A stretch of 43,609 nucleotides of DNA from an uncultured Pseudomonadota bacterium (lineage in GTDB: Bacteria > Pseudomonadota > Gammaproteobacteria > Ga0077536), in contig CAJWTO010000007.1 of NCBI GenBank assembly GCA_913047675.1, forward strand, positions 1 to 43,609. The letters are read 5' to 3'. Under the pieces are notes generated by a model. That model had not been told where the DNA came from. It worked only from the letters and a program-made list of their open reading frames with translations, and did no database searches. The translations under genes were made by a program, and so were the position numbers. Positions 1 to 10,215 of the stretch are shown here, one piece after another (the first letter of the stretch is position 1; every line of letters begins with the position of its first letter).

Positions 1-2
1 TG

Positions 3-725
3 CTAATGTCGGTGATCGTGACGCCATTTGGTGTGATCGCGGCGATTTATTTGCATGAGTACGCCTATCAAGGCAAAGTTACAAGAATTATAAGAATAGC
101 CGTTAATAATCTCGCTGGAGTTCCTTCTATTGTGTATGGAGTTTTTGGGCTAGGTTTTTTTGTTTACATTGTAGGCGGCTCGATAGATAAATTGCTGTTT
201 CCCGCGCTTCTCCCCGCGCCTACATTTGGAACGCCCGGTTTGCTTTGGTCCTCGTTAACCTTAGCGTTGTTAACGGTGCCAGTGGTTATTGTGGCGACGG
301 AGGAAGGCCTGTCTCGGATCCCCAAAAATATAAGAGAGGGTAGCTTAGCGCTCGGTGCGACCAAAGCCGAGACATTATGGAGAACAGTGTTACCTATGGC
401 TACGCCTGCGATGATTACCGGGCTAATTCTGGCGGTTGCTCGCGCTGCAGGAGAAGTGGCGCCGCTAATGATGGTTGGGGTCGTTAAGTTAGCCCCTTCC
501 CTCCCACTGGACGGAAATTTTCCATATTTACACTTGGATCAGAAGTTTATGCATTTAGGATTTCATATCTATGATGTGGGATTTCAAAGTCCTAACGTTG
601 AGGCCGCAAGGCCGTTAGTTTACGCCACCTCGTTGTTATTGATTGTGATAATCGTCGTGCTTAACCTAACTGCTATAGTTGTTCGAAATCGCCTTCGTGA
701 CAAATACGACGGCATCGATACCTGA
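3..725 (+). CDS. pstA: Phosphate ABC transporter permease PstA (5' end cut by window)
   Basis: Inner-membrane permease of the high-affinity PstSCAB phosphate importer, pairing with PstC and driven by PstB. The reading frame is open back to the window edge, so the N-terminus, including at least one membrane segment, is missing. The first ATG at position 6 is probably internal, because it enters directly into the conserved '[15 protein letters not shown]' region that follows the first transmembrane helix in PstA proteins. Several hydrophobic segments remain. The permease loop that docks on the ATPase is present ('[22 protein letters not shown]', shown here as two parts: [12 protein letters not shown] and [10 protein letters not shown]). 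The stop lies 11 bases before pstB, so the two genes are co-transcribed. The family assignment is firm; only the start is unknown. Confidence 0.95.
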   Translation, partial: LMSVIVTPFGVIAAIYLHEYAYQGKVTRIIRIAVNNLAGVPSIVYGVFGLGFFVYIVGGSIDKLLFPALLPAPTFGTPGLLWSSLTLALLTVPVVIVATEEGLSRIPKNIREGSLALGATKAETLWRTVLPMATPAMITGLILAVARAAGEVAPLMMVGVVKLAPSLPLDGNFPYLHLDQKFMHLGFHIYDVGFQSPNVEAARPLVYATSLLLIVIIVVLNLTAIVVRNRLRDKYDGIDT

Positions 726-736
726 GGAATTTTAGT

Positions 737-1594
737 ATGAATGTCGAAAGTGAGATAAGACAAGAGGAACCAAAGGTAGCTGTTGACGTCAGTTCTATCC
801 GGTCGGATTCAACCGATGACTCGGAGCAAACAGGCGAATCACCGATCTCTATCGAAGTTAATGATTTGAGTCTGTTTTATGGCGAAGCGCAGGCCCTAAA
901 CCAAATTAACTTGAGAGTTCCTCAGAAAAAGGTAACAGCCTTTATCGGACCTTCAGGCTGCGGTAAATCGACGTTGCTACGGTGCTTTAATAGGATGAAC
1001 GATCTGATAAACACGGTAAGGATAACTGGGAAAATAAAGCTTCTGGGCGAAGATATATTTGACCCGGCGGTAAACGTTGCGCTTTTGCGCAGAAGGGTTG
1101 GCATGGTATTTCAAAAGCCAAACCCATTCCCTAAGTCGATTTACGACAATGTCGCTTATGGCTTACGTATTCAAGGGTCTTATTCGAAAACAGTTTTAGA
1201 CGAAGCTGTAGAAAAAGCGTTGAAGGCGTCCGCCCTATGGGAAGAAGTTAAGGACAGGTTGAATGAATCTGCACTTGGCCTATCGGGTGGGCAGCAGCAA
1301 AGATTAGTAATTGCGCGAGCGATCGCGATAGAGCCAGAGGTGCTTTTGCTTGATGAACCCGCATCCGCATTGGATCCGATATCTACTCTTAAAATTGAAG
1401 AATTAATTTTTGAATTGAAGAAGGACTACACGATAGTTATAGTTACTCATAATATGCAGCAGGCGGCGCGTGTTTCGGACTATACGGCGTTCATGTATCT
1501 TGGTGACTTAGTAGAGTTTGGTGATACAAAAAATCTTTTCACTACGCCTGAGAAAAAGCAGACTGAAGATTATATCACCGGCCGTTATGGCTAG
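737..1594 (+). CDS. pstB: Phosphate ABC transporter ATP-binding protein PstB
   Basis: Cytoplasmic ATPase that powers phosphate uptake through PstA/PstC. Visible motifs are Walker [10 protein letters not shown], the ABC signature [16 protein letters not shown], Walker [15 protein letters not shown] and the switch histidine in VTHNMQQAA. The protein has 285 residues, slightly longer than the usual roughly 260. The excess is an acidic, low-complexity N-terminal extension of about 37 residues before the ABC domain. Such extensions are common in marine and Pseudomonas-type PstB. A GAGGAAT ribosome-binding site precedes the ATG. It lies between pstA and phoU in the standard order. Confidence 0.98.
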   Translation: MNVESEIRQEEPKVAVDVSSIRSDSTDDSEQTGESPISIEVNDLSLFYGEAQALNQINLRVPQKKVTAFIGPSGCGKSTLLRCFNRMNDLINTVRITGKIKLLGEDIFDPAVNVALLRRRVGMVFQKPNPFPKSIYDNVAYGLRIQGSYSKTVLDEAVEKALKASALWEEVKDRLNESALGLSGGQQQRLVIARAIAIEPEVLLLDEPASALDPISTLKIEELIFELKKDYTIVIVTHNMQQAARVSDYTAFMYLGDLVEFGDTKNLFTTPEKKQTEDYITGRYG

Positions 1595-1656
1595 AGCCAT
1601 AGTATCCCCGGATTTTAGGGTTACTGATTCCCATTTCTAAATAGAGGAGAAAGCGT

Positions 1657-2376
1657 GTGACCAGTTCAAGACTACCCAATCATATTTCTCAACAGTTCGA
1701 CAATGAGTTGGAAGACATTCGCTCCAAAGTACTCGCAATGGGCGGTCTCATTGAACAGCATTTAGCAAAAGTCTTAGCCTACTTTTCAAAGGGAGAAGTC
1801 GAGGGGGTCGAGTATGTGGCAGTGAGCGACTATTTAGTTAACGCACTCGAAGTTGAAATTGATAATGACTGCACCGATATTTTGGCGCGGAGGCAACCAG
1901 CTGCAGGCGATCTCAGACTAGTTTTGGCTGTAAGTAAGACTATTACAGATTTGGAGCGGATGGGCGATGAGGCCGAAAAGATTGCACGTCTAATTTTGCA
2001 CGAAGATGATATCTTGGTTACCGGAAGTTACTATCACGGCGCAGCTGCGCTTGGTAAACACGTCGCAAGTATGGTGAGAAGTGCGTTGGATTCGTTTGCT
2101 AGAATGGATTCAGAGGCAGCTTTTAAAGTCGCTTTTGAGGATCGAGCGATCGATGCTGAAACAGGTGCTATCATGAGACAGTTGATGACTTATATGATGG
2201 AAGATCCGAGGACGATTTCGCCCTGCCTTGATACGATATTAGCTGTGAGGGCCTTGGAGAGAATTGGCGACCATGCTAATAATATTGCTGAAAACGTGAT
2301 CTACTTAGTCGAAGGAAAGAATGTACGGCACGTATCCTTGGAACAAGTTCAGGCAGAAATTGGATCGTCAGAATAA
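1657..2376 (+). CDS. phoU: Phosphate signalling regulator PhoU
   Basis: PhoU links the Pst transporter to the PhoR sensor kinase and keeps the Pho regulon off when phosphate is plentiful. The 239 residues form two PhoU helical-bundle repeats. Each repeat carries an acidic metal-binding type motif: 'TDLERMGDEAEKIA' near residues 92-105 and 'RALERIGDHANNIAE' near 195-210. I take the GTG at 1657 as the start because a GAGGAG ribosome-binding site lies 8 bases upstream and no better ATG is near. It is the last gene of the pst operon and converges on phoR, leaving only about 40 bases between their stops. Confidence 0.97.
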   Translation: MTSSRLPNHISQQFDNELEDIRSKVLAMGGLIEQHLAKVLAYFSKGEVEGVEYVAVSDYLVNALEVEIDNDCTDILARRQPAAGDLRLVLAVSKTITDLERMGDEAEKIARLILHEDDILVTGSYYHGAAALGKHVASMVRSALDSFARMDSEAAFKVAFEDRAIDAETGAIMRQLMTYMMEDPRTISPCLDTILAVRALERIGDHANNIAENVIYLVEGKNVRHVSLEQVQAEIGSSE

Positions 2377-2415
2377 AGCGGGAATTAGAGACGGTCTATC
2401 AGAGACACGAATCGA

Positions 2416-3696
2416 CTATTGTTTGAACTTAATTGAGAAGCAACTCCCTTTGCCTAGTTCACTAGTAATATCCAGCAGTCCGCTGTGTCTTCTGACGACA
2501 TGTTTTACAATCGCTAAACCTAGGCCGTTTTTGGAGCCCTGCTCGGTTCTCGTGCGAGAGCTATCAACTCGGTAGAACCTTTCTGTGATACGCGATAGGT
2601 GCTCCTCAGCAATTCCTATGCCATTGTCTTTCACCTCCAGGACTAGGTAGGGATCTTGTTGATACCATCGTATTGAAATCGTCCCATTGTCTGGCGTGTA
2701 ATGCGCAGCGTTAAAAGTAAGATTCGACACAGCGCTATAAAGTTCCACTCTTGATCCGGTTAATTTTTTTTGAGAATCAACATGAATCGTTAGTACGTGA
2801 TTTTTTTCTCTATAAATTTGACTGGTCGCGGTGACGATTTCTTCAATAAGCAGTTTTAAATCAACTGCTTCTGAGTCAGCTGGTATTTGACTTTCTTCGA
2901 GATGCGATAAGTTGAGTAACGTATCTACAAGACTGTTCATTTCTACCGCGTGTTCGGTCATCTGTTGTAAAGCGGGCTGCCATGTTGGCGGACAGATATC
3001 TGACTGCATGGTTAGCGCTTCTAAATAGCCACGAAATACTGTAAGAGGTGTTTTCAACTCGTGCGATACGTTTGCGACGAAGTCACTTCTCACTTTTATC
3101 GCTCGGTAAATTTCTGTGACGTCTCTTGCCGTGAGAATTTTATGTGTTTTACTGTAGGGCACCATTAGTGCACTTAGATGTAGATCTGGCTTTAGCGGAC
3201 TAATTATATCGACAGTCTGTTGTTCAGTATTGCCAGTTGAACTAATGAATTCTCGAAGTGCCGGAAAGCGTATTATGTTAGTGATTCGTTGTTTTTTATC
3301 TTCAGGCCATCTGACATCGAGCAGATTTCTGGCTGCGGGATTAGCCCATTCAATATCGTCAGTCTCATTGAGTATCACAATTGCGTCGGGCCAAGCTTTA
3401 GTAGCTTGCTCGAATTGTCTTAGTACGGCTGTTAACTGTTGTCTGCGGTCTTTATGCCTGTCAAACAATTTACTTATTGAATAATTGACCTCCTCAAATA
3501 TTCCCGATTCTTTAGGGCTTATGTCATTACTTGCTCCATTTACCTGGTTCAGAAGATCGAGTAGGTTGTGATATAAATTCCAAATATAGGCCAGTAACGA
3601 TAAGGTTACTCCTAAAAGTATATGTCCTCCAATTGCCCCTAGGGCAATCCCTAATACTACGTAAAGGAGCAGGCGCCAGAAGTCAGAAATTTTCAT
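2416..3696 (-). CDS. phoR: Phosphate regulon sensor histidine kinase PhoR
   Basis: Membrane-bound histidine kinase that phosphorylates PhoB under phosphate limitation. A hydrophobic N-terminus spans about residues 8-45. A PhoR-type linker and PAS domain follow (about 90-195). The phospho-acceptor histidine is H212 in 'FVANVSHELKTPLTVFRGYL'. The HATPase domain carries an N-box with a slightly divergent 'SNLTFNAAHYT' (an N at the usual position, then A instead of the second N), plus DNGIGI and GLGLAIVKHVV. At 426 residues it is close to E. coli PhoR (431). It lies about 54 bases downstream of phoB on the same strand, so the pair is probably one operon run from the phoB Pho box. Confidence 0.95.
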   Translation of the reverse strand: MKISDFWRLLLYVVLGIALGAIGGHILLGVTLSLLAYIWNLYHNLLDLLNQVNGASNDISPKESGIFEEVNYSISKLFDRHKDRRQQLTAVLRQFEQATKAWPDAIVILNETDDIEWANPAARNLLDVRWPEDKKQRITNIIRFPALREFISSTGNTEQQTVDIISPLKPDLHLSALMVPYSKTHKILTARDVTEIYRAIKVRSDFVANVSHELKTPLTVFRGYLEALTMQSDICPPTWQPALQQMTEHAVEMNSLVDTLLNLSHLEESQIPADSEAVDLKLLIEEIVTATSQIYREKNHVLTIHVDSQKKLTGSRVELYSAVSNLTFNAAHYTPDNGTISIRWYQQDPYLVLEVKDNGIGIAEEHLSRITERFYRVDSSRTRTEQGSKNGLGLAIVKHVVRRHSGLLDITSELGKGSCFSIKFKQ

Positions 3697-3750
3697 GATA
3701 AATAGAGATATTAGCCATACCTATCAGTATGGCTGTTTTTAGGCATTAAG

Positions 3751-4446
3751 TCAGGCGACGGTTTCGGTAAATAGGTAGCCGGAGCCTCTTACGGTCTGAA
3801 TGTAGTCGGAGCACTCGTGACCGCTTAAAACTTTTCGCAGTCTGCGTATGTGCACATCGACAGTTCTATCCTCTATAAATGTGTTAGTGCCCCAAACTTG
3901 ATCGAGCAATTGTGCGCGCGTGTAGCACCTTTCTGGATGACTGACAAAAAATTCTAATAATTTGAACTCGAGTGGGCTAAGATTTAATTTGTCGCCTTCG
4001 CAAAACGCACGACGGGATTTTAAGTCCATTTTTATGTTCCCAGCATTAAGGACCTCGTCATCGCTACTGGAGAGCCTGACTCGCCTTAATACAGCTTTAA
4101 CCCGTGCTACTAATTCAGCCGGGGAGAATGGTTTGGTAATATAGTCATCTGCACCCGAATTTAGCGCCGCTATTTTATCGGGTTCTTGGCTTTTTGCGGT
4201 TAACAGAATGATAGGTATTTGTTTAGTTCTACTTGATTTTTTAATTCTTTTCGTAAACTCCAAGCCGCTTAAACCGGGCATCATCCAGTCTAGAATGATG
4301 AGATCAGGTAACATGATTGCTAGCGATTCGAGTGCTCTAGTTACGTTATCTGCCTCTATTGTCTCAAAACCCTCGTTAGACATAGTCATCGCGACTATTT
4401 GTCGTATAGCGATTTCATCTTCTACTATTAGAATTTTTGCGGTCAT
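3751..4446 (-). CDS. phoB: Phosphate regulon response regulator PhoB
   Basis: OmpR/PhoB-family activator that binds Pho boxes once phosphorylated by PhoR. The receiver domain has the acidic pocket (VEDE near residue 8), phospho-acceptor D53 in ILDWMMPG, T in LLTAKSQ and K in ITKPF. The C-terminal winged helix has the typical 'CYTRAQLLDQVWG' and 'RTVDVHIRRLRKVL' recognition region. The length of 231 residues is standard. It is transcribed away from leuS, and a Pho box with a matching -10 sits directly upstream, predicting autoregulation. Confidence 0.98.
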   Translation of the reverse strand: MTAKILIVEDEIAIRQIVAMTMSNEGFETIEADNVTRALESLAIMLPDLIILDWMMPGLSGLEFTKRIKKSSRTKQIPIILLTAKSQEPDKIAALNSGADDYITKPFSPAELVARVKAVLRRVRLSSSDDEVLNAGNIKMDLKSRRAFCEGDKLNLSPLEFKLLEFFVSHPERCYTRAQLLDQVWGTNTFIEDRTVDVHIRRLRKVLSGHECSDYIQTVRGSGYLFTETVA

Positions 4447-4478
4447 TGTTTAGCATATGTATATTTTGCTTGCACGTA

Positions 4479-4513
4479 ATTATATTAACTAAATAATGAC
4501 AGTTTTGTTACAA
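4479..4513 (-). promoter_or_regulatory. Pho box and -10 element upstream of phoB
   Basis: Read on the minus strand, TTGTAAC-AAAA-CTGTCAT (positions 4513 to 4496) forms two 7-base direct repeats with a 4-base AT spacer, which is the canonical PhoB half-site pair. Eleven bases further downstream is a perfect TATAAT (4484 to 4479). This is the geometry of PhoB-activated promoters, where the Pho box replaces the -35. It points at phoB, whose ATG is about 33 bases further on. This supports positive autoregulation of phoB-phoR. Confidence 0.85.
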
Positions 4514-4743
4514 TTTAGGCGGAATTAATTTTCTGAATGTACATATACGAGCAGCATTTGTTTTTCTGTGATCACGCTAAGTAGCATTGCAGTTTTGTGT
4601 GCCCGGCTTTTGGTTGTTTGCACGATAATCTTGTATGCTTTGGGGCGAGACTCTTTCTCTTCGCTCTCGCATTGGCGGCCTACTTAATTATAGTAATCTT
4701 TCGGCAGAGTGCAGTTTATGTCGATAAAATATGAGACTTTTAT

Positions 4744-7338
4744 ATGCAAGATTTTTTAACTGAACGATACGATCCCACGTTAATAGAGGAGGCTTTTCAG
4801 AGCGATTGGGAAGCCAGAGGCGCGTATAGGGCGCAGGAGGATCCGGATCGAGAGAAGTTTTATTGCTTGTGTATGTTTCCCTACCCTAGCGGGCGGCTGC
4901 ATATGGGTCATGTTCGGAATTATACAATAGGTGACGTGATCGCACGATTTCAGAGAATGAATGGAAAAAACGTGATGCAGCCTATGGGTTGGGACGCATT
5001 TGGTTTGCCGGCGGAGAATGCGGCCATAGAGAATGGAGTACATCCGGCTAAGTGGACGGATCAAAATATAGCGTACATGAGGTCTCAATTGCAGCGACTA
5101 GGTTTCGGTTACGATTGGCAACGAGAATTAGCAACTTGTAAAACCGAATACTATCGTTGGGAGCAGTGGTTTTTTTTGAGGCTTTATGAGAAAGGTTTAG
5201 TATACCGAAGTATCGCGACCGTTAATTGGGATCCAGTAGATGAGACTGTTCTCGCCAATGAGCAGGTAATTGATGGCAGGGGTTGGCGATCGGGAGCATT
5301 AGTCGAGAGGAAAGAGATCCCCCAGTGGTTTCTTAAAATAACCGCGTATGCAGAAGAATTATTAAATGAGCTAGATAATCTCGAGGATTGGCCGGATGCG
5401 GTAAAGACCATGCAACGGAATTGGATAGGTCGGTCGGAAGGTTTGGAACTGAAATTCGCTTTGATTGGGTTGGATGACTCGCTCGAGGTTTTCACGACGC
5501 GGCCAGATACTTTGTATGGTGTCAGTTACATGGCAGTTGCACCCGAGCATCCACTCGCTTTGTCTGCAGCGGCGGCTGATGATACGGTCGCAGAGTTTCT
5601 TAATGAATGTAAACTGCAGTCTACAACAGAGGCTGCCCTAGAAAAGATGGAGAAAAAAGGCATTCCATTAGGCATAAATGCTCGACACCCCCTTACTGAC
5701 GAGTCTATTCCTGTTTACGTGGCAAACTTTGTGTTGATGAGCTATGGGACCGGCGCAGTGATGGCAGTGCCGGCTCACGACCAAAGAGATTGGGATTTTG
5801 CTAAAAAATACGATTTACCTATTAGGCCCGTCATATCTTGCGGGAATGGTGAAATACCTGATGTTTCTGACCGGGCGTATCTTGAAAAAGGGGAGCTTGT
5901 ACAAAGTGGCGTCCACTCAGGATTAAGTTTTGAAGATGCCTGTGAGTCGATTATTCAGTTCATGGAGTCGAATGGGACTGGCGTTCGTCGGGTACAGTAC
6001 CGTCTGCGCGACTGGTTGGTTTCCAGGCAACGCTATTGGGGTTGTCCTATACCCGTGATGTATAGCGAAGATGGAACGGAAATCCCAGTCTCGGACGAGA
6101 TGTTGCCTGTAGCCCTTCCAGATGATGGGCAGGGGACCCCACTATCTAATATCAAAGAGTTTGTTGAGACGGTTTTACCTGATGGGACTATTGGACGCAG
6201 AGAGACGGATACGTTCGATACTTTCTTCGAATCTTCGTGGTACTTTTCTAGATTTTGTTCGCCAGATCAAGCGAATATGATGTTAGATGACAGAGTAGAT
6301 TATTGGATGCCCGTCGATATTTATATTGGCGGAGTGGAGCATGCTGTGCTACATCTTCTGTACGCCCGTTTTTTCCACAAAACAATGCGAGATGCTGGGC
6401 TGGTCAGGTCAGATGAACCTTTTAAGAAACTTTTAACTCAAGGCATGGTTTGCAAAGAGACATATTACCGAGAAATGGGTAATAGCCGAAGGCAGTATTT
6501 TTCGCCTGAAGAGGTGGAGATAAAAACTGATTCCAAAGGTGTTGCGCTAAGTGGTGTTTTAAAGGCTGATGGCCGCGAGGTAGACATTGGCCCGATAGAA
6601 AAAATGTCCAAATCTAAAAATAACGGAGTTGATCCGCAAGCCCTAATAGAAAAATATGGCGCTGATACGGTCAGATTATATACGATGTTTGCTGCGCCCC
6701 CAGAGCAAACATTAGAATGGTCCGATACCGCGGTGGAGGGTTCTTTTAGATTTTTAAAGTCTCTCTGGAGAATGATTTTTGAACATGTCAAATCTGCTAC
6801 TCAAAATAGAAGAACTTATAAGAAGGATGAGCTAGATCCTGTGTTAGTAGAATTACGAAGACATATTCATCGAACTATCGTAAAGGTAACAGATGATATT
6901 GGTCGACGTTATAAGTTTAATACAGCTATAGCGGCCGTGATGGAACTGGTAAACCATTTAAGCAGAGTGAATGCCGATGATAGTGACACACTTGCTATTA
7001 AACAGGAGGGATTTGAAACGGTATGTAAACTTATCGCACCGGTAGTCCCTCACATAGCAGCCGCAATTTGGCGTAATTTAGGTTCTAAGGAAGATCTTTT
7101 GTTAGCAGGTTGGCCAGAAGCCGATCAGAAAGCTCTAGTAACGTCGGAGATTAATATAGTTGTTCAAGTTAATGGCCGTAAGCGAGCAATCATTAGTGTT
7201 CCTACTGACGCGACGAAAGAAGTTTATGAATCGATGGCTCTTGAAGATGATAATGTAAAGCGCTTTACTAAAGACCAAACTATTCGCAAAATGATTGTTG
7301 TGCCTAGTAAACTGGTAAATATTGTAGCGAGCGACTAA
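4744..7338 (+). CDS. leuS: Leucyl-tRNA synthetase
   Basis: Class I aminoacyl-tRNA synthetase that charges tRNA-Leu and edits mischarged products. The HIGH-type motif is HMGH at residues 53-56 (in [16 protein letters not shown]) and KMSKS lies at about 620-624. The CP1 editing domain is intact, with its threonine-rich TTRPDTLYG and the aspartate-containing '[13 protein letters not shown]'. The leucine-specific domain and C-terminal anticodon/tail domains follow. The length of 864 residues matches bacterial LeuRS (about 860). About 300 bases separate it from the divergent phoB. In that gap TTGGTT and TATGCT with an 18-base spacer near 4611-4640 could be its promoter, but that is weak. Confidence 0.99.
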   Translation: MQDFLTERYDPTLIEEAFQSDWEARGAYRAQEDPDREKFYCLCMFPYPSGRLHMGHVRNYTIGDVIARFQRMNGKNVMQPMGWDAFGLPAENAAIENGVHPAKWTDQNIAYMRSQLQRLGFGYDWQRELATCKTEYYRWEQWFFLRLYEKGLVYRSIATVNWDPVDETVLANEQVIDGRGWRSGALVERKEIPQWFLKITAYAEELLNELDNLEDWPDAVKTMQRNWIGRSEGLELKFALIGLDDSLEVFTTRPDTLYGVSYMAVAPEHPLALSAAAADDTVAEFLNECKLQSTTEAALEKMEKKGIPLGINARHPLTDESIPVYVANFVLMSYGTGAVMAVPAHDQRDWDFAKKYDLPIRPVISCGNGEIPDVSDRAYLEKGELVQSGVHSGLSFEDACESIIQFMESNGTGVRRVQYRLRDWLVSRQRYWGCPIPVMYSEDGTEIPVSDEMLPVALPDDGQGTPLSNIKEFVETVLPDGTIGRRETDTFDTFFESSWYFSRFCSPDQANMMLDDRVDYWMPVDIYIGGVEHAVLHLLYARFFHKTMRDAGLVRSDEPFKKLLTQGMVCKETYYREMGNSRRQYFSPEEVEIKTDSKGVALSGVLKADGREVDIGPIEKMSKSKNNGVDPQALIEKYGADTVRLYTMFAAPPEQTLEWSDTAVEGSFRFLKSLWRMIFEHVKSATQNRRTYKKDELDPVLVELRRHIHRTIVKVTDDIGRRYKFNTAIAAVMELVNHLSRVNADDSDTLAIKQEGFETVCKLIAPVVPHIAAAIWRNLGSKEDLLLAGWPEADQKALVTSEINIVVQVNGRKRAIISVPTDATKEVYESMALEDDNVKRFTKDQTIRKMIVVPSKLVNIVASD

Positions 7339-7340
7339 CG

Positions 7341-7853
7341 ATGTTCAATCTGAGACATATTTTGGTGACGCTAGTAATCTGCGCATTACTTAGTGCCTGC
7401 GGCGGTTGGCGTCTTCGTGGGACAACAACCTACGATAACATGGACGTTTCAGTCTATGTTAAGCAAAAAAATGCTCTTAATGTTTCAAATTCATTGAGTA
7501 GGCAATTAGCGCTCTATGATATTGATCTTGTGGGCCGAGCAAAGGCAGATTTTATCCTGACTATTGCAAATGAAAGTTACGAACGAAGACTATTGTCAGT
7601 ATCGACCCAAACGGGAAAGGCTCGCGAGATCGAGTTGATAATTAAGGTAGATTTTGATTTACGTACCGCCTCTGGCGCATTAGTGCTACCGATCGAAACT
7701 TATACAACCCGAAAAGATTTCATATTTGATGAGACATCGATTTACGGTACGAACGAAAATGAGAAAGTGCTGAAACGCTCTATGTCAGAGGAAATCGCTA
7801 CTATGCTAATTTCACGAGTAGTCTCTGCACTCAAATCTTATCAGGCGCGCTGA
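7341..7853 (+). CDS. lptE: LPS-assembly lipoprotein LptE
   Basis: Outer-membrane lipoprotein that plugs the LptD barrel and helps insert lipopolysaccharide. It starts two bases after leuS stops. The N-terminus is a lipoprotein signal with lipobox LLSAC (Cys at residue 20), followed by GGWRLRG, the typical start of mature LptE. The body (about 170 residues) fits the LptE alpha/beta fold, and the gene order leuS-lptE-holA is the conserved gammaproteobacterial one. Sequence identity across LptE proteins is low, so the call rests on lipobox, size and position together. Confidence 0.93.
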   Translation: MFNLRHILVTLVICALLSACGGWRLRGTTTYDNMDVSVYVKQKNALNVSNSLSRQLALYDIDLVGRAKADFILTIANESYERRLLSVSTQTGKAREIELIIKVDFDLRTASGALVLPIETYTTRKDFIFDETSIYGTNENEKVLKRSMSEEIATMLISRVVSALKSYQAR

Positions 7854-7858
7854 GCGAC

Positions 7859-8896
7859 ATGAAAATGTCTGTCACCACCCTAAAGCAGCGTCTTTCTAGT
7901 ACTCAGCTCGAGAAGCTTTACTTTTTATGCGGTGACGAGCCTATTCAGTTAATGAAATGTCTAGATGTCATTAGAAACAAGGCTAAGGAAGAGGGCGTCA
8001 CTGAGCGACTAGTTTTTCATGTCTCCGGCCTGTCTGATTGGGAATCCCTTGGTGCTGAAATTAACTCAATGTCTCTATTTGCTGAAAAAAGATTAATAGA
8101 GGTTCGGATGGGCTCAAAAAAACCAGATAAGCTGGGGATATCTGTTCTTAATCAAATTACTCTGAGTGATAATTTTGATGATCGGTTTGTTATTGTTTTA
8201 GAAAATAATGAGTCTTCGATAAAAAAAACCAAATGGTTTAAAGCACTTCAGTCCAGTGGTGTTTTTTTTGAATCGAAAATGCTAGATAGTTCTGCGTTAT
8301 CGCATTGGATTGTCACCACCGGTAAAGAGCTTGGGGTGGAATTTTCACAAATGGCCCTTCAGCTTTTTTGCGAACGGGTTGAGGGTAATCTACTTGTTGC
8401 CTCGCAGGAGCTAGAAAAACTGGCTTTGGCAACATCCGGGGAAAGAATTGAGGAAGACGAGATCGTCAGTTCAATGAATGATAGTGGAAGTTTTGATATA
8501 TATGATCTAACAAATACTTTATTACGAGGCGATTTGTATCGGACGTTAAGAGTTGTTCGGCGGTTGAGGGAGATTGGTGTCGAACCAGTATTAATTATCT
8601 GGGCTATTGTAAGAGAATTGCGTTTGCTAGCTACTATTATTGCAGAGGTAGAAAACGGTAGTTCTGTCGCGAAACTTATCGATAGCGCTAGAATCTGGGG
8701 CCCGCGAAAAGGTGCGTTTGAAATATTTATACAGAAGGCCACGGTCGCACAAGTACTGAAGTTACTTCTGCATGCCAATTATATTGATACCGTGATAAAA
8801 GGAGCGCGTCTAGGTAGTGTATGGGATGAGATCGAAATCCTTTCGTTAAACATCTGCGATATTATGTCGTTTTCAAAGTTAATGGTTAAAGATTGA
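7859..8896 (+). CDS. holA: DNA polymerase III delta subunit
   Basis: Delta subunit of the clamp loader, which opens the beta sliding clamp. The 345 residues follow the family pattern: N-terminal AAA-like domain beginning 'KLYFLCGDEPIQ', clamp-contact region near residues 65-80 (including 'MSLFAEKRLIEVRM'), a helical lid containing 'QELEKLAL', and the C-terminal collar domain ('DIYDLTNTLLRGD'). As normal for delta, there is no functional Walker A. It lies 5 bases after lptE and its stop overlaps the possible upstream TTG start of proA. Confidence 0.96.
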   Translation: MKMSVTTLKQRLSSTQLEKLYFLCGDEPIQLMKCLDVIRNKAKEEGVTERLVFHVSGLSDWESLGAEINSMSLFAEKRLIEVRMGSKKPDKLGISVLNQITLSDNFDDRFVIVLENNESSIKKTKWFKALQSSGVFFESKMLDSSALSHWIVTTGKELGVEFSQMALQLFCERVEGNLLVASQELEKLALATSGERIEEDEIVSSMNDSGSFDIYDLTNTLLRGDLYRTLRVVRRLREIGVEPVLIIWAIVRELRLLATIIAEVENGSSVAKLIDSARIWGPRKGAFEIFIQKATVAQVLKLLLHANYIDTVIKGARLGSVWDEIEILSLNICDIMSFSKLMVKD

Positions 8897-8901
8897 TTAT
8901 T

Positions 8902-10185
8902 ATGAATAAGCGAGATGTTACGGGTAGGAATGACGATTCTTTGGCAGCCTATTTACTGGGTCTGGGCCAGCAGGGTAAGTCCGCGGCGAGCGTATTGTCT
9001 ATTGCATCTACCGAAAATAAAAATAACGCTCTCCGACTTATGGCTGAGGCGTTGGGTGATGCGGAATCAATTATCTTGGAAGCGAATGAGTGCGATATTG
9101 AAACGGCATCTGAGCTAGATGATGCGCTGATAGATAGACTTAAGTTAAGCCCTCAAAGAGTGAGTGACATGGTGTCGGGAGTGCTTTCCGTGGCTGCACT
9201 ACCAGATCCTGTAGGATTTGTAACCGATTTAGTTTCAAGACCTTCAGGAATCGATGTGGGAAGAATGCGAGTACCTCTGGGCGTGGTAGGCGTGGTTTAT
9301 GAGTCACGCCCAAATGTGACTGCTGATGTCGCGGCATTATGTATCAAATCTGGGAACGCAGTAATCTTAAAAGGTGGGTCAGAGGCGTTTGCCTCAAACA
9401 AAGTTATTGCTGAGGTAACCTCTTCGGCTATTGTAGCTGCCGGGCTTCCTAAAGGTGCGGTACAACTCGTTGAGAGTAAAGATAGAAGCGCGGTTAATGC
9501 CATGCTGAATCTCTCTGAGCATATAGATGTGGTGATTCCCCGAGGAGGAAAGGGGTTAGTCGAGCTTGTGAGCACTGAGGCAAAAATGCCAGTGATTAAG
9601 CATCTCGATGGGATCTGTCATGTATTCTTGGATGACTCCGCCGATGAAAAAAAGGCGTATGATATCGCGCTGAATGCTAAAACGCAGCGATTCGGGACTT
9701 GCAATACCATGGAAACTTTGTTGGCCACGCCAGTCGCTGCTAAAAATATTTTTCCGAGATTGATAGAGTCTTATAGCAATCTAGCGGTAGAACTACGGGG
9801 TTGCGACAGGACTAGAAAATTCTCACCAAAGATTTTAGAAGCCAGTTCTGCTGACTGGGGTACAGAATATCTAGGCCCGATTTTATCTATTAAAATTGTG
9901 GACGATCTAGATACTGCGATCAGTCACATCGCGGAGTATGGCTCGAGACATACCGACGCGATAGTCACCGAAGATAGGAAAAATGCTCGTGACTTTATTC
10001 GGAAAGTAGATTCTAGTTCGGTCGTGGTAAACGCCTCCACACGATTTGCTGATGGGTTTGAATATGGCCTGGGGGCGGAGATAGGTATAAGCACTGATAA
10101 GTTTCATGCGCGGGGTCCTGTGGGGTTAGAAGGACTCACGAGTCAAAAATGGGTCGTGATCGGAGATGGTGATGTTCGTCGGTAG
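8902..10185 (+). CDS. proA: Gamma-glutamyl phosphate reductase
   Basis: Second enzyme of proline synthesis. It reduces gamma-glutamyl phosphate to glutamate semialdehyde with NADPH and belongs to the aldehyde-dehydrogenase superfamily. The catalytic cysteine is in 'AKTQRFGTCNTMETLL'. Other landmarks are 'GVVGVVYESRPNVTADVAALC', given here as GVVYESRPNVTADV, the glycine-rich 'VIPRGGKGLVE', and the C-terminal 'YGLGAEIGISTDKFHARGPVGLEGL' ending. I chose the ATG at 8902 over an in-frame TTG at 8893 that overlaps the holA stop. Neither has a strong ribosome-binding site, so translation may be coupled to holA. proB is not in this window. Confidence 0.97.
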   Translation: MNKRDVTGRNDDSLAAYLLGLGQQGKSAASVLSIASTENKNNALRLMAEALGDAESIILEANECDIETASELDDALIDRLKLSPQRVSDMVSGVLSVAALPDPVGFVTDLVSRPSGIDVGRMRVPLGVVGVVYESRPNVTADVAALCIKSGNAVILKGGSEAFASNKVIAEVTSSAIVAAGLPKGAVQLVESKDRSAVNAMLNLSEHIDVVIPRGGKGLVELVSTEAKMPVIKHLDGICHVFLDDSADEKKAYDIALNAKTQRFGTCNTMETLLATPVAAKNIFPRLIESYSNLAVELRGCDRTRKFSPKILEASSADWGTEYLGPILSIKIVDDLDTAISHIAEYGSRHTDAIVTEDRKNARDFIRKVDSSSVVVNASTRFADGFEYGLGAEIGISTDKFHARGPVGLEGLTSQKWVVIGDGDVRR

Positions 10186-10215
10186 TCATGTTTGCGTTTA
10201 TAAGAGACGATTAGA

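Noticed and set aside
2321-2575. 84-codon + ORF across the phoU end and phoR
   Set aside because: It is out of frame with phoU and antisense to phoR, with no start signal or recognisable sequence.
4565-4590. CRP-like TGTGATCACG site upstream of leuS
   Set aside because: The half-sites abut without the 6-base spacer needed for CRP binding.
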